The translations under genes and the position numbers were made by a program. Positions 19,751 to 27,542 of a DNA stretch of 64,000 bases are shown one piece after another. This DNA comes from Isoptericola croceus. GTDB lineage: Bacteria > Actinomycetota > Actinomycetes > Actinomycetales > Cellulomonadaceae. The stretch is from NCBI RefSeq assembly GCF_029382255.1, contig NZ_JARLLG010000002.1:1-64000 (forward strand), written 5' to 3'. The first letter of the stretch is position 1. Every line of letters begins with the position of its first letter. A model generated the notes under the pieces. It did not search any database, had not been told where the DNA came from, and worked only from the letters and a program-made list of their open reading frames with translations.

Positions 19751-19790
19751 GTCCCGCGAGGTAGCGCACCGTCCCGCGAGGTAGCGCAGA
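19751..19790. repeat. Tandem repeat, 20-bp unit x2
   Basis: GTCCCGCGAGGTAGCGCA plus two variable bases occurs twice head to tail directly after the amidotransferase stop. Related GAGGTAGCGC words occur at the end of the gene (about 19714) and GAGGCAGCGC in the following hairpin, so a short motif seems to have spread locally. Confidence 0.7.
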
Positions 19791-19835
19791 GCGGCCCGAG
19801 GCAGCGCTCGATCGAACGCTGGCCTCGGGCCGCTC
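19789..19835. terminator. Bidirectional hairpin between amidotransferase and pspA genes
   Basis: GAGCGGCCCGAGGCAGCG (19789-19806) pairs with CGCTGGCCTCGGGCCGCTC (19817-19835), one bulge, loop 10 bases. It lies between two convergent genes. Confidence 0.7.
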
Positions 19836-19846
19836 GCGGACCTTCG

Positions 19847-20584
19847 TCAGGACTCGATCTGGCCCGTCGGTGTGCCCGACTTGAGGGCGGCGAGCCGCGC
19901 CTCCAGCTCGACGTCCTGCATCGACCCCTCGAGCTCGGCGAACTGCGACTCCAGCGAGGTCGCCGCGATCTCCGCCTGGCCCATCGCCTGCGCCTCCTCG
20001 CGACGGACCGCCTCCTCGAACCGCGAGATCTCGCTGGTCGGGTCCATGACGTTGATCGAGCTGATCGCCCCCTGCACGGCCTGCTGCGCCTGGGCCGACT
20101 TCTGCCGGGCCACGAGCTGGTCGCGCTTGGTCTTCAGCTCGCCCAGCCGGTCCTTCATCTGGGAGAGGCCGGTCTTCAGCTTCTCCACCGTGACCCGCTG
20201 CTGCTGGATCATCGGCTCCGCGGCCTTGACCTCGCTCTCGGCGTCGAGCTGCTTGCGCAGCGCCACCTTGGCGAGCTGGTCGAACTTGTCGGCGTTCACG
20301 GCGTCGCCGGTGCTGCGACGGTCGTCAGCCGTGCGCGAGGCGGCCAGCGCCTTGGCGCCCCACTCCTGCACCGACCGGACGTCCTCGTGATAGTCCTGCT
20401 CGGCCAGGCGCAGGTTGCCGATCGTCTGCGCGATCGCCTGCTCGGCCTCCGCGATGTTGTTCGTGTAGTCGCGGATGAGCTGGTCGATCATCTTGGCCGG
20501 ATCCTCGGCGCGGTCCAGCAGCGCGTTGATGTTGGCCTTCGCGAGCTGGCTCATTCGCCCGAGGATGCTCTGCTTCTGCGTCAT
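19847..20584 (-). CDS. pspA: PspA/IM30-family membrane-stress protein
   Basis: 245 aa, almost entirely helical coiled coil, peripheral inner-membrane protein that forms ESCRT-III-like assemblies to protect damaged membranes. Family features: the start ILGRMSQLAKANINALLDRAEDP, the conserved Arg/Gln-rich coiled coil with EQDYHEDVRSVQEWGAKAL, and the late EISRFEEAVRREEAQA. It has a short extra C-terminal tail. It follows the TPM-domain gene by 88 bp on the same strand, consistent with a joint envelope-stress operon; no pspF or pspBC is present, as expected in actinobacteria. Confidence 0.92.
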   Translation of the reverse strand: MTQKQSILGRMSQLAKANINALLDRAEDPAKMIDQLIRDYTNNIAEAEQAIAQTIGNLRLAEQDYHEDVRSVQEWGAKALAASRTADDRRSTGDAVNADKFDQLAKVALRKQLDAESEVKAAEPMIQQQRVTVEKLKTGLSQMKDRLGELKTKRDQLVARQKSAQAQQAVQGAISSINVMDPTSEISRFEEAVRREEAQAMGQAEIAATSLESQFAELEGSMQDVELEARLAALKSGTPTGQIES

Positions 20585-20672
20585 GACGTGCCTTCCTGGT
20601 CCGTGCTAGCCGGTTGTTGCTGTTGATGACTACGACGACGGCGGTGGCCCGGCGGTTCCCACGATGCTGCGG

Positions 20673-22856
20673 TCAGAACCGGCCACCGGCACCGCCGCGC
20701 CCGCCGCCGCCGAATCCTCCGCCGAATCCTCCGCCGAACCCGCCGCGGGATCCTCCGCGAGAGCCGCCGCCCCCGCCGAACCCGCCCCCGCCGGAACCTC
20801 CGCCGAACCCGCCTCCGAAGTGTCCGCGCCCGCGCCGGCGGTTGCGGCTCGACCCGCCCCTCAGGACCGCGTCGAGGACGATCCCCCCGAGGATCATGCC
20901 GCCCACGTCCGACGACCGGCGGCTGGGCCCGCCGAACCCACCCTGTCCACCGTGCCGCATGTCCCAGCCGGAGGTGTCGGTCTGTGCCATCTGAGCGGCC
21001 TGCTGTGCGAATCGTTCAGCCTGCTGCGCCGCCCTGAGCGCGGCGTGCACGTCGGTCGACTGCAGCGCCCGGGCCTCGGCGGCGAGGCGCTCGGCCTCGG
21101 CCAGCCGGGTCCGGGCATCCGGCCCGACGGCGCCGCGACGCGTGGTGACGAAGCTCTGCGTCGCGCGGAGCTGAGACTCGACGCGGCCCAGGACGTCGCG
21201 CAGCAGTGCCCTGGCGCGAGCGTCGGACTCGGCCTCCTGACGGGCCGGTGCCAGGGCGGCGTCGAGCGCGGCCTCGGCGGTGGTGAGCCGGGCGAGGGCG
21301 GACAGGGGGTCCCCGCCGCCACGGGCACCACGGGCCTGCTCGGCGGCGGACCGCGCCTCGGCGGCAGCCGCCTGCACCGACGGGTCGCCGGGTGCCAGCC
21401 GCTCGGCGTCGACGATGTCCTGCGTGATCGACGCGATCCCCTTGTCGAGGTTGGCACCGGCCGAGGCGAGGTCGTCGCCCGCGCTCGCCACCGCGTCCAG
21501 CAGTGTCACCGCCTGCCCGAGCGCGTTCTGCGCGGCCCGGGCGTCGGCGACCGCGACGGCCTTCTTGTGCTTCTGGACCGCGACGCGACCGGCCGCGACA
21601 GCCTCCCGCGCGTTGGCCACGAGGGCGGCCGCCTGGTCCGGGTTGTCCCGGACGGAGGCCAGCGCCGAGGCCGGGTACGTGGAGGTCAGTCCGGAGAGGG
21701 TGCTGCGGGCGACCTCGAGACGTTCCTCGATCTCACCCGCGCGCTGCTCGGCCTCGTCGAGCACCTGAGGTGCCCGCGACTGCAGGCGGCGCAGGTTGTC
21801 GAACGACTCGGCCTGTGCGTCCAGGGCCGCGGCAGCGGCCTCGCAGCGCCGCACGACGTCGGCCAGCACGGCGCGCCGGCGTGCAGGGTCCGCCGGAGGC
21901 GCCTCCCCGAGCGAGGAGCCGTCGTCGAGCCCCTGGCGGAGCCGGAAGGCCTCGGCGACGTCCGCGCGGGCCTGGTCCAGGGCCGCGGTGAACTCTCGTG
22001 TCGCCTCGAGCCCGAACTCGGCCTGTGCGAACCCGAGCTCCTGCTCGGAGGTCTTGATCGCGTCGTCCACGGACACCAGGGAGCTGCCGGCACGCTGGGC
22101 CAGCTCGTCGGTGGTGAGGTTGGCGAGCGGGTCGGGGTCAGGCCCGCCGGCTCCGGTGCGCGCTGCCGCCGCAGCGGCACCGCGGCGCGCCAGATCCTGG
22201 TCCCGGCGCGAACGGGACCACAGGAAGACGCCGCCGGCGACGACGACGGCGATCCCGCCGACCAGGACCGGGCCGGCGACGGAGAACCCGCCGGAGCCGC
22301 CGCCGTCGGACGCCGTGCCGGTGGCGGCGACGCCCCCGGAACCGGTGACCGCCAGCGCGGCGTCGACCGCGGCGACGGTGGCGCCCGCCCAGTCCTCGTT
22401 CCGGAGCTCGTCGACCGCGGCGTCGCGGATGGCGTCGAGCTGTTGTTCCGACAGGTCGATGTTGTGGTCCCAGCTCAGCCCGTAGAGGCGGTCCTCGGTG
22501 GCGACGGCGAGCAGCAGGTCGCTCGCGCCGAGCTGGGCGTTGGTCGCCGTCGAGTCCGCCCACGACCGCCCGTCGACGCCGCCGAACCGTTCGACGTAGA
22601 CGACGAACAGCTGGTACGAGGTCTCGTCGGCGAGCTTGTCCAGGGCGTCCTGCACCTCGACGAGCTCGCTGTCGCTGAGCACCTCCGCGGTGTCGGTGAC
22701 GTGACCGTCGAGGTCGGTCAGCGGAGGCTCCGCGTGCGCTGGGGCGGCGGTCAGGGCGAGCGCCATCGGCAGCGCGGCCATCAGCAGCAGCGTGCGAGGG
22801 GCGAGTGCGGCCGCGCGTCGCCACGCGGCCTGGGTAGACGGGATCACAGCCTGCAT
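20673..22856 (-). CDS. TPM-domain membrane protein with coiled coil and Gly-rich tail
   Basis: 727 aa. A signal peptide (about 1-41, ending APAHA-E) is followed by a TPM domain (about 45-190: DLDGHVTDTAEVLSD, then YVERFGGVDG and LAVATEDRLYGL), one transmembrane helix (about 215-235), then about 400 residues of Ala-rich heptad-like coiled coil and a final 60-residue Gly/Phe/Arg tail with GGFGGG repeats. TPM domains occur in photosystem-repair phosphatases and in YgcG-like envelope proteins. The Gly-rich end recalls YgcG C-termini and may phase-separate or anchor. Placed upstream of pspA. The next ATG is 22856. Confidence 0.85.
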   Translation of the reverse strand: MQAVIPSTQAAWRRAAALAPRTLLLMAALPMALALTAAPAHAEPPLTDLDGHVTDTAEVLSDSELVEVQDALDKLADETSYQLFVVYVERFGGVDGRSWADSTATNAQLGASDLLLAVATEDRLYGLSWDHNIDLSEQQLDAIRDAAVDELRNEDWAGATVAAVDAALAVTGSGGVAATGTASDGGGSGGFSVAGPVLVGGIAVVVAGGVFLWSRSRRDQDLARRGAAAAAARTGAGGPDPDPLANLTTDELAQRAGSSLVSVDDAIKTSEQELGFAQAEFGLEATREFTAALDQARADVAEAFRLRQGLDDGSSLGEAPPADPARRRAVLADVVRRCEAAAAALDAQAESFDNLRRLQSRAPQVLDEAEQRAGEIEERLEVARSTLSGLTSTYPASALASVRDNPDQAAALVANAREAVAAGRVAVQKHKKAVAVADARAAQNALGQAVTLLDAVASAGDDLASAGANLDKGIASITQDIVDAERLAPGDPSVQAAAAEARSAAEQARGARGGGDPLSALARLTTAEAALDAALAPARQEAESDARARALLRDVLGRVESQLRATQSFVTTRRGAVGPDARTRLAEAERLAAEARALQSTDVHAALRAAQQAERFAQQAAQMAQTDTSGWDMRHGGQGGFGGPSRRSSDVGGMILGGIVLDAVLRGGSSRNRRRGRGHFGGGFGGGSGGGGFGGGGGSRGGSRGGFGGGFGGGFGGGGRGGAGGRF

Positions 22857-22914
22857 CGTTCCGCGCGCGGCGTCGGCGCGCAATCCCGACGTGGGTGACG
22901 TTTGCCGCGCCGTC

Positions 22915-22986
22915 GGCCCCCACCCTCTACTGCACGACGTCCAGCTCCTCGGCCCCCACCCTTCACTTCGCTCCGTCCAGCTCCTC
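22915..22986. repeat. 36-bp tandem duplication over the 3' end of the XPB gene
   Basis: Two adjacent 36-bp units (22951-22986 and 22915-22950) share both ends (on the minus strand GAGGAGCTGGAC at the start and AGGGTGGGGGCC at the end) and differ only in the middle. The first unit contains the real stop (TGA, 22963-22965) and the second repeats the last codons in the same frame with its own stop (TAG). Read-through would add EELDVVQ after a short linker. Confidence 0.85.
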
Positions 22987-24642
22987 GGCGTCGACGATGC
23001 GGTAGGCGTAGCCCTGCTCCGCCAGGAAGCGCTGGCGGTGGGCCGCGAAGTCCTGGTCCACGGTGTCCCGGGCGACGACGGCGTAGAAGTGCGCCGTGCG
23101 CCCGTCCTGCTTCGGCCGCATCACCCGTCCGAGCCGCTGTGCCTCCTCCTGGCGTGACCCGAACGAGCCCGAGACCTGGATCGCGACCGAGGCCTCCGGC
23201 AGGTCGATGGAGAAGTTCGCGACCTTGGACACCACGAGCCGGGAGATCTCGCCGGACCGGAAGGCGCCGAACAGCTTCTGGCGCTCGCGGACCGTCGTCG
23301 CGCCCGTGATCAGTGGCGCGTCCAGGTGGTCGGCGAGCTCGGTGAGCTGGTCGATGTACTGGCCGATGACGAGCACCTGGTCGTCCGGGTGCTGCGCGAC
23401 GAGCCGCTCCACGACGCGGTTCTTGCCCGGTGCGCAGGCCGCGAGCCGGTACTTGTCCTCCGGCTCGGCCGTCGCATAGAGCATCCGCTCGTGCTCCGGC
23501 AGGGTGAGGCGCACCTCGACGCAGTCCGCCGGGGCGATGTACCCCTGCGCCTCGATGTCCTTCCACGGTGCGTCGTACCGCTTGGGGCCGATCAGGGAGA
23601 ACACCTCGTCCTCGCGGCCGTCCTCGCGCACCAGCGTGGCGGTGAGGCCGAGGCGTCGCCTGGCCTGCAGGTCGGCCGTCATGCGGAAGATCGGTGCGGG
23701 CAGCAGGTGGACCTCGTCGTACACGACCAGGCCCCAGTCGCGGGCGTCGAGCAGCTCCAGGTGGGTGTACACGCCCTTGCGTCGCGTGGTGAGCACCTGG
23801 TACGTCGCGATGGTGACCGGGCGGATCTCCTTGCGTGAGCCGGAGTACTCCCCGATCTCGTCCTCGGTCAGGGAGGTGCGGCGGACCAGCTCGTCACGCC
23901 ACTGCCGTGCGCTCACCGTGTTGGTCACCAGGATGAGCGTGGTGGTCCCGGACTTCGCCATCGCCCCCGCGCCGACGATCGTCTTGCCGGCACCGCAGGG
24001 CAGGACGACGACGCCGGAGCCGCCGTGCCAGAACCCGTCGACCGCCTGCGCCTGGTAGGGCCGCGGCTCCCACGCGGCGGCGTCCTCGCCGGGGTAGACG
24101 GGCTTCGTGGTCGGCGACAGCGTGATCGGGTGCTTCTCGCCGTCGACGTACCCGGCGAGGTCCTCGGCCGGCCAGCCGAGCTTGACCAGGGCCTGCTTGA
24201 GGTTGCCGCGCTCGGAGGGGTGCACCGCCACGGTCGTGCCGTCGATCCGCTCGCCCACGAGCCCGGCGGTCCGCTTGGACTTGAGCACCTCGGCGAGCAC
24301 GGCGGCGTCGGTCGACTCCAGGACGAGCCCGTGCGTCGGGTGCGAGGCCAGGGTGAGGCGCCCGTACCGGCCCATCGTCTCGGCGACGTCCATGAGCAGC
24401 GAGTGCGGCACGGGGTAGCGCGAGTAGGCGATGAGCGTGTTGACGACCTGCTCGGCGTCGTGCCCGGCGGCGCGCGCGTTCCACAGGCCCAGGTTCGTCA
24501 GCCGGTAGGTGTGCACGTGCTCCGGAGCGCGCTCCAGCTCGGCGAACGGTGCGATGGCGCGGCGGGCGTCGCCGGACTGCGGGTGCTCGACCTCCAGCAG
24601 GATCGACTTGTCGCTCTGGACGATGAGGGGGCCGTCGGGCAT
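22963..24642 (-). CDS. xpb: DNA repair helicase XPB (3'-5' superfamily 2)
   Basis: 559 aa ATP-dependent DNA helicase. An N-terminal XPB-type domain of about 190 residues precedes the motor: Walker A LPCGAGKT at about 214-221, DEVH Walker B near 305, TATLVREDGRED (motif III region) and C-terminal helicase motif RLGRVMRPKQDG. Actinobacterial XPB is a 3'-5' helicase linked to repair. GGAAGG gives the ribosome-binding site for ATG 24642. The helicase-associated gene usually next to it lies at 27543, beyond an inserted-looking TetR/ABC cassette. Its 3' end is tandemly duplicated. Confidence 0.95.
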   Translation of the reverse strand: MPDGPLIVQSDKSILLEVEHPQSGDARRAIAPFAELERAPEHVHTYRLTNLGLWNARAAGHDAEQVVNTLIAYSRYPVPHSLLMDVAETMGRYGRLTLASHPTHGLVLESTDAAVLAEVLKSKRTAGLVGERIDGTTVAVHPSERGNLKQALVKLGWPAEDLAGYVDGEKHPITLSPTTKPVYPGEDAAAWEPRPYQAQAVDGFWHGGSGVVVLPCGAGKTIVGAGAMAKSGTTTLILVTNTVSARQWRDELVRRTSLTEDEIGEYSGSRKEIRPVTIATYQVLTTRRKGVYTHLELLDARDWGLVVYDEVHLLPAPIFRMTADLQARRRLGLTATLVREDGREDEVFSLIGPKRYDAPWKDIEAQGYIAPADCVEVRLTLPEHERMLYATAEPEDKYRLAACAPGKNRVVERLVAQHPDDQVLVIGQYIDQLTELADHLDAPLITGATTVRERQKLFGAFRSGEISRLVVSKVANFSIDLPEASVAIQVSGSFGSRQEEAQRLGRVMRPKQDGRTAHFYAVVARDTVDQDFAAHRQRFLAEQGYAYRIVDAEELDGAK

Positions 24643-24706
24643 GCGGGTCCTTCCGGTGAGTGGTTCCAGGGTGCCAACGCCGCGCGGTCCGCGCCTGTTC
24701 CGGCCC

Positions 24707-25606
24707 TCAGTGTGACTCGGGCAGCGTGCGGCGTCCGACCTCCCGCTCGAGACCGTCGAGGAAGAGCCGCACGCCGAGGTCGAAGGTCTCGTCCCAGCCA
24801 CCGTCGAAGGAGTCCTCGTCCAGGGTCGCCAGGACCGGATAGGCGCCCGAGGCCATCGCGTGCTCCATGTAGGGCAGCTGGGTTCCCCAGAACTCGCCCT
24901 CGCTGAGTCCGGTCTCGTCGGCGGCCGCCTCGTAGAGCAGCTCCTGGCGCACGCTGCCGACGACGTAGGCGTCGAGCAGCGTGATCACCATGATCTTCTC
25001 CTGGTCGCGCAGGGGCAGGTCGGTGAGGCCGGCGACGACGACCTCCAGGGAGCGGACGCTGCTGGGACCGAGGATCGGCCGGGTCCAGTTGACCTGGATC
25101 AGCCAGGGGTGGCGCAGGTAGAGCGCGCGGCCCTCCTGGGCCGCCGTCTCCAGGACGCCCCGCCACGACGTGCCGACGGCCGCGCCCTGCGCCGGTGCGG
25201 GCTCGCTCACGCGGTCGAGCATGAGGTTGAGCAGCACGTCCTTGGTGGGCACGTACCGGTACAGCGACATCGTGCCGACGTCGAGCTCGCGGGCGATACG
25301 GCGCATGGACAGCGCGTCCAGACCTTCGGCGTCGGCGACGGCGACGGCCTGGGCGACGATCTGGTCGAGCGTCAGCCGAGGGCGTGGCCCCTTCGCGGGG
25401 GCCTGCCAGCCGTGCCAGAGCAGCTCGAGCGTGTTGCGCAGCATGTCGCGCGCCGCGGTGCGGTTCACGTTTCGGCCGTCGGCCGCGTCGCCACGACCAG
25501 CCGCGGCGTCAGCCGCCTCGCGCTCGGCCGCCGACGCCGCGGCGCGGGCAGCGCCGAGGGGAGGCGGTTCGGTGGTGGGCTCCTCGGACAGTCGGGGGTC
25601 TCGCAT
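24707..25606 (-). CDS. TetR-family regulator of a drug-efflux ABC operon
   Basis: 299 aa, longer than usual because of an Ala/Pro/Glu-rich leader of about 75 residues. The helix-turn-helix region is LDQIVAQAVAVADAEGLDAL then MRRIARELDVGTMSLYRYV (about 80-120), and the C-terminal TetR_C_1 (tetracyclin-repressor-like) ligand domain fills 130-290. It is divergent from the DrrAB-type operon with a 76-bp shared gap holding two overlapping palindromes, so it most likely represses that pump and itself. Confidence 0.9.
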   Translation of the reverse strand: MRDPRLSEEPTTEPPPLGAARAAASAAEREAADAAAGRGDAADGRNVNRTAARDMLRNTLELLWHGWQAPAKGPRPRLTLDQIVAQAVAVADAEGLDALSMRRIARELDVGTMSLYRYVPTKDVLLNLMLDRVSEPAPAQGAAVGTSWRGVLETAAQEGRALYLRHPWLIQVNWTRPILGPSSVRSLEVVVAGLTDLPLRDQEKIMVITLLDAYVVGSVRQELLYEAAADETGLSEGEFWGTQLPYMEHAMASGAYPVLATLDEDSFDGGWDETFDLGVRLFLDGLEREVGRRTLPESH

Positions 25607-25623
25607 CGCTCCATCCTACTGGC

Positions 25624-25641
25624 GTACTGAGTACACTGTAC
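25624..25641. promoter_or_regulatory. Two overlapping 11-bp palindromes, probable TetR operator
   Basis: GTACTGAGTACACTGTAC contains GTACT-G-AGTAC and GTACA-C-TGTAC sharing their middle GTAC. It lies in the 76-bp gap between the divergent tetR and ABC genes; a TACACT or TAGTGT -10 for the ABC operon overlaps or adjoins it. Two staggered sites suit binding of two dimers. Confidence 0.6.
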
Positions 25642-25682
25642 GGTAGTGTGCTGCGTGCAGCGTACCCAGTAAGGAGCTCAAC

Positions 25683-26672
25683 ATGTCGATCCCCCCGGAC
25701 GACGGCGCGCCGGCCATCCGTGCCCGCGGCCTGACCAAGCGCTTCAAGAACACCCTCGCTCTCGACGGCGTCGACCTGACCGTCCCGCGCGGGACGGTCC
25801 ACGGGCTGCTCGGCCCGAACGGTGCCGGCAAGACCACCGCCGTCCGGATCCTCACCACGCTCACCCGGCTGGACGCGGGCACGGCCGAGGTGTCCGGTCA
25901 CGACGTCCGCACCGCACCGCGGCAGGTCCGCCGCGCCATCGGGCTCACGGGCCAGCAGACGGCGGTCGACGACCTCCTCACCGCGCGCCAGAACCTCACG
26001 ATGTTCGGCCGGCTGTTCCGGCTCGACAGGGCCACGGCCCGCCGGCGGGCGGACGAGCTCCTCGAGCAGTTCGGCCTGGCGGGCGCCGCGGACCGTGCGC
26101 CGAAGAAGTTCTCCGGCGGGATGCGTCGGCGCCTGGACCTCGCGGCGAGCATGATCCTGTCGCCCCAGGTGCTGTTCCTCGACGAGCCGACCACCGGCCT
26201 CGACCCGGCCGGCCGGCGCGAGGTCTGGCAGGTGGTGCGCCGGCTCGCCGCCGAGGGCACCACGGTGCTGCTGACCACCCACTACCTGGACGAGGCCGAC
26301 CAGCTCTGCGACCGGATCTCCGTGATCCACGAGGGCCGCAACTTCGTCGAGGACACCCCCGTCGGGCTCAAGCGCCGCATCGGCGACGAACGGATCGAGG
26401 TGACGGCCGCCGACCTCGCGGACCTGACGGAGGTCCAGGCCCTGGTCGCCCGGGCCGCGGGCACGGAACCCGAGGTGGACGACCTCGCCGGGGTGGTCAG
26501 CGCTCCGGTGGCCGACGGCGTGCGTGCCCTGACCGTGGTCGCCGCGGACCTGCGGGCGCACGGGATGGACGTCGCCGACATCGGCCTGCGGCGGCCGACG
26601 CTCGACGAGGCGTTCCTGCAGCTCACCGGCACACCGGTGGCATCCGACCTGACGGCACGGGAGGTGTCATGA
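25683..26672 (+). CDS. ABC transporter ATP-binding protein, DrrA-type
   Basis: 329 aa. Walker [15 protein letters not shown] at about 42-55, signature [14 protein letters not shown] near 142-155, Walker [13 protein letters not shown] near 165, H-loop TTHYLDEAD. The C-terminal 100 residues match the DrrA family extension (daunorubicin/doxorubicin resistance). With the permease at 26669 it forms a drug efflux pump, substrate unknown. AAGGAG lies 8 bases before ATG 25683. Operon controlled by the divergent TetR. Confidence 0.93.
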   Translation: MSIPPDDGAPAIRARGLTKRFKNTLALDGVDLTVPRGTVHGLLGPNGAGKTTAVRILTTLTRLDAGTAEVSGHDVRTAPRQVRRAIGLTGQQTAVDDLLTARQNLTMFGRLFRLDRATARRRADELLEQFGLAGAADRAPKKFSGGMRRRLDLAASMILSPQVLFLDEPTTGLDPAGRREVWQVVRRLAAEGTTVLLTTHYLDEADQLCDRISVIHEGRNFVEDTPVGLKRRIGDERIEVTAADLADLTEVQALVARAAGTEPEVDDLAGVVSAPVADGVRALTVVAADLRAHGMDVADIGLRRPTLDEAFLQLTGTPVASDLTAREVS

Positions 26673-27523
26673 CCGAGACGACCACGGCCCCACCGGCCGA
26701 CGAGGACTCGCTGCCCTACCGGGTGGTCTGGGCAGTCAAGGACTGCTGGACGATCGTCGTGCAAGAGCTCACGCACCTCGCCCGACAGCCCTCCACCTTC
26801 GCCTGGCAGCTCGGTATGCCCGTGGTGATGGTGCTGATGTTCGTGTACGTCTTCGGCAGTGCCATGGACGTCACGGGGATGGGCGCCGGCGTCGGGTACA
26901 TCGACTACGCGATGCCCGGCATGTTCGCGATGACCATGGCGTTCGGCTTCATGAACACGGCGTTCCCGGTCGCGCAGAACAAGGAGAAGGGGTTCATGGA
27001 CCGGTTCCGGTCCATGCCGATGTCTCCGTCCGCCGTGGTCACGGGGCGAGCGGTCTCCGACCTGCTCCAGGCGGTGGTGGACCTGGCGACGATCGGCGCG
27101 ATCGCCCTCGTCATCGGGTGGCGTCCCGGCGGCTCGCTGGGGGAGACGCTGGCGGCGTTCGGGTTGCTGCTGTGGCTGCGGTTCGCGCTGATCTTCGTGG
27201 GCGTCTACCTCGGGCTCCGGGTGAAGAACACCGAGGCAGCCGGTTCGCTGTTCGCCGTGGCGTTCCCGGTCGGCTTCATCTCGTCGGTGTTCACCCCGCC
27301 CGAGCTGATGCCCGGGTGGCTGGGGACGATCGCGGCGTGGAACCCGGTGTCGTCGACCGCCGGCGCCATCCGCGAGCTGTTCCACACCCCGGGGGTCGGG
27401 ACGGCGGAACCCGTCTACTGGATCGAGGGGCACGCGGTCGGCGCGGCCGTGGTCTTCCCCGCCCTGGTGACGGTCGTCTTCGCGGTGCTCGCCGTGCGGC
27501 AGTTCCAGAAGCTCGGGCGCTGA
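26669..27523 (+). CDS. ABC-2 type permease, DrrB-like
   Basis: 284 aa, six predicted transmembrane helices (first about 40-60, last about 250-272). Contains the DrrB-like segments [17 protein letters not shown] and [10 protein letters not shown]. Its ATG overlaps the ATPase stop (ATGA), so translation is coupled. It ends 19 bases before the convergent helicase-associated gene. Confidence 0.9.
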   Translation: MTETTTAPPADEDSLPYRVVWAVKDCWTIVVQELTHLARQPSTFAWQLGMPVVMVLMFVYVFGSAMDVTGMGAGVGYIDYAMPGMFAMTMAFGFMNTAFPVAQNKEKGFMDRFRSMPMSPSAVVTGRAVSDLLQAVVDLATIGAIALVIGWRPGGSLGETLAAFGLLLWLRFALIFVGVYLGLRVKNTEAAGSLFAVAFPVGFISSVFTPPELMPGWLGTIAAWNPVSSTAGAIRELFHTPGVGTAEPVYWIEGHAVGAAVVFPALVTVVFAVLAVRQFQKLGR

Positions 27524-27542
27524 GACCCCGCGGCCGGACGCG

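Noticed and set aside
19743-19835. Possible CRISPR array from repeated GAGGTAGCGC words
   Set aside because: Only two adjacent near-identical 20-bp units without spacers, followed by a hairpin; no cas genes.
20673-20900. Repetitive ccgccgaatcctccgccg stretch as a DNA repeat element
   Set aside because: It encodes the Gly/Phe-rich C-terminus of the TPM protein; codon-level repetition explains it.
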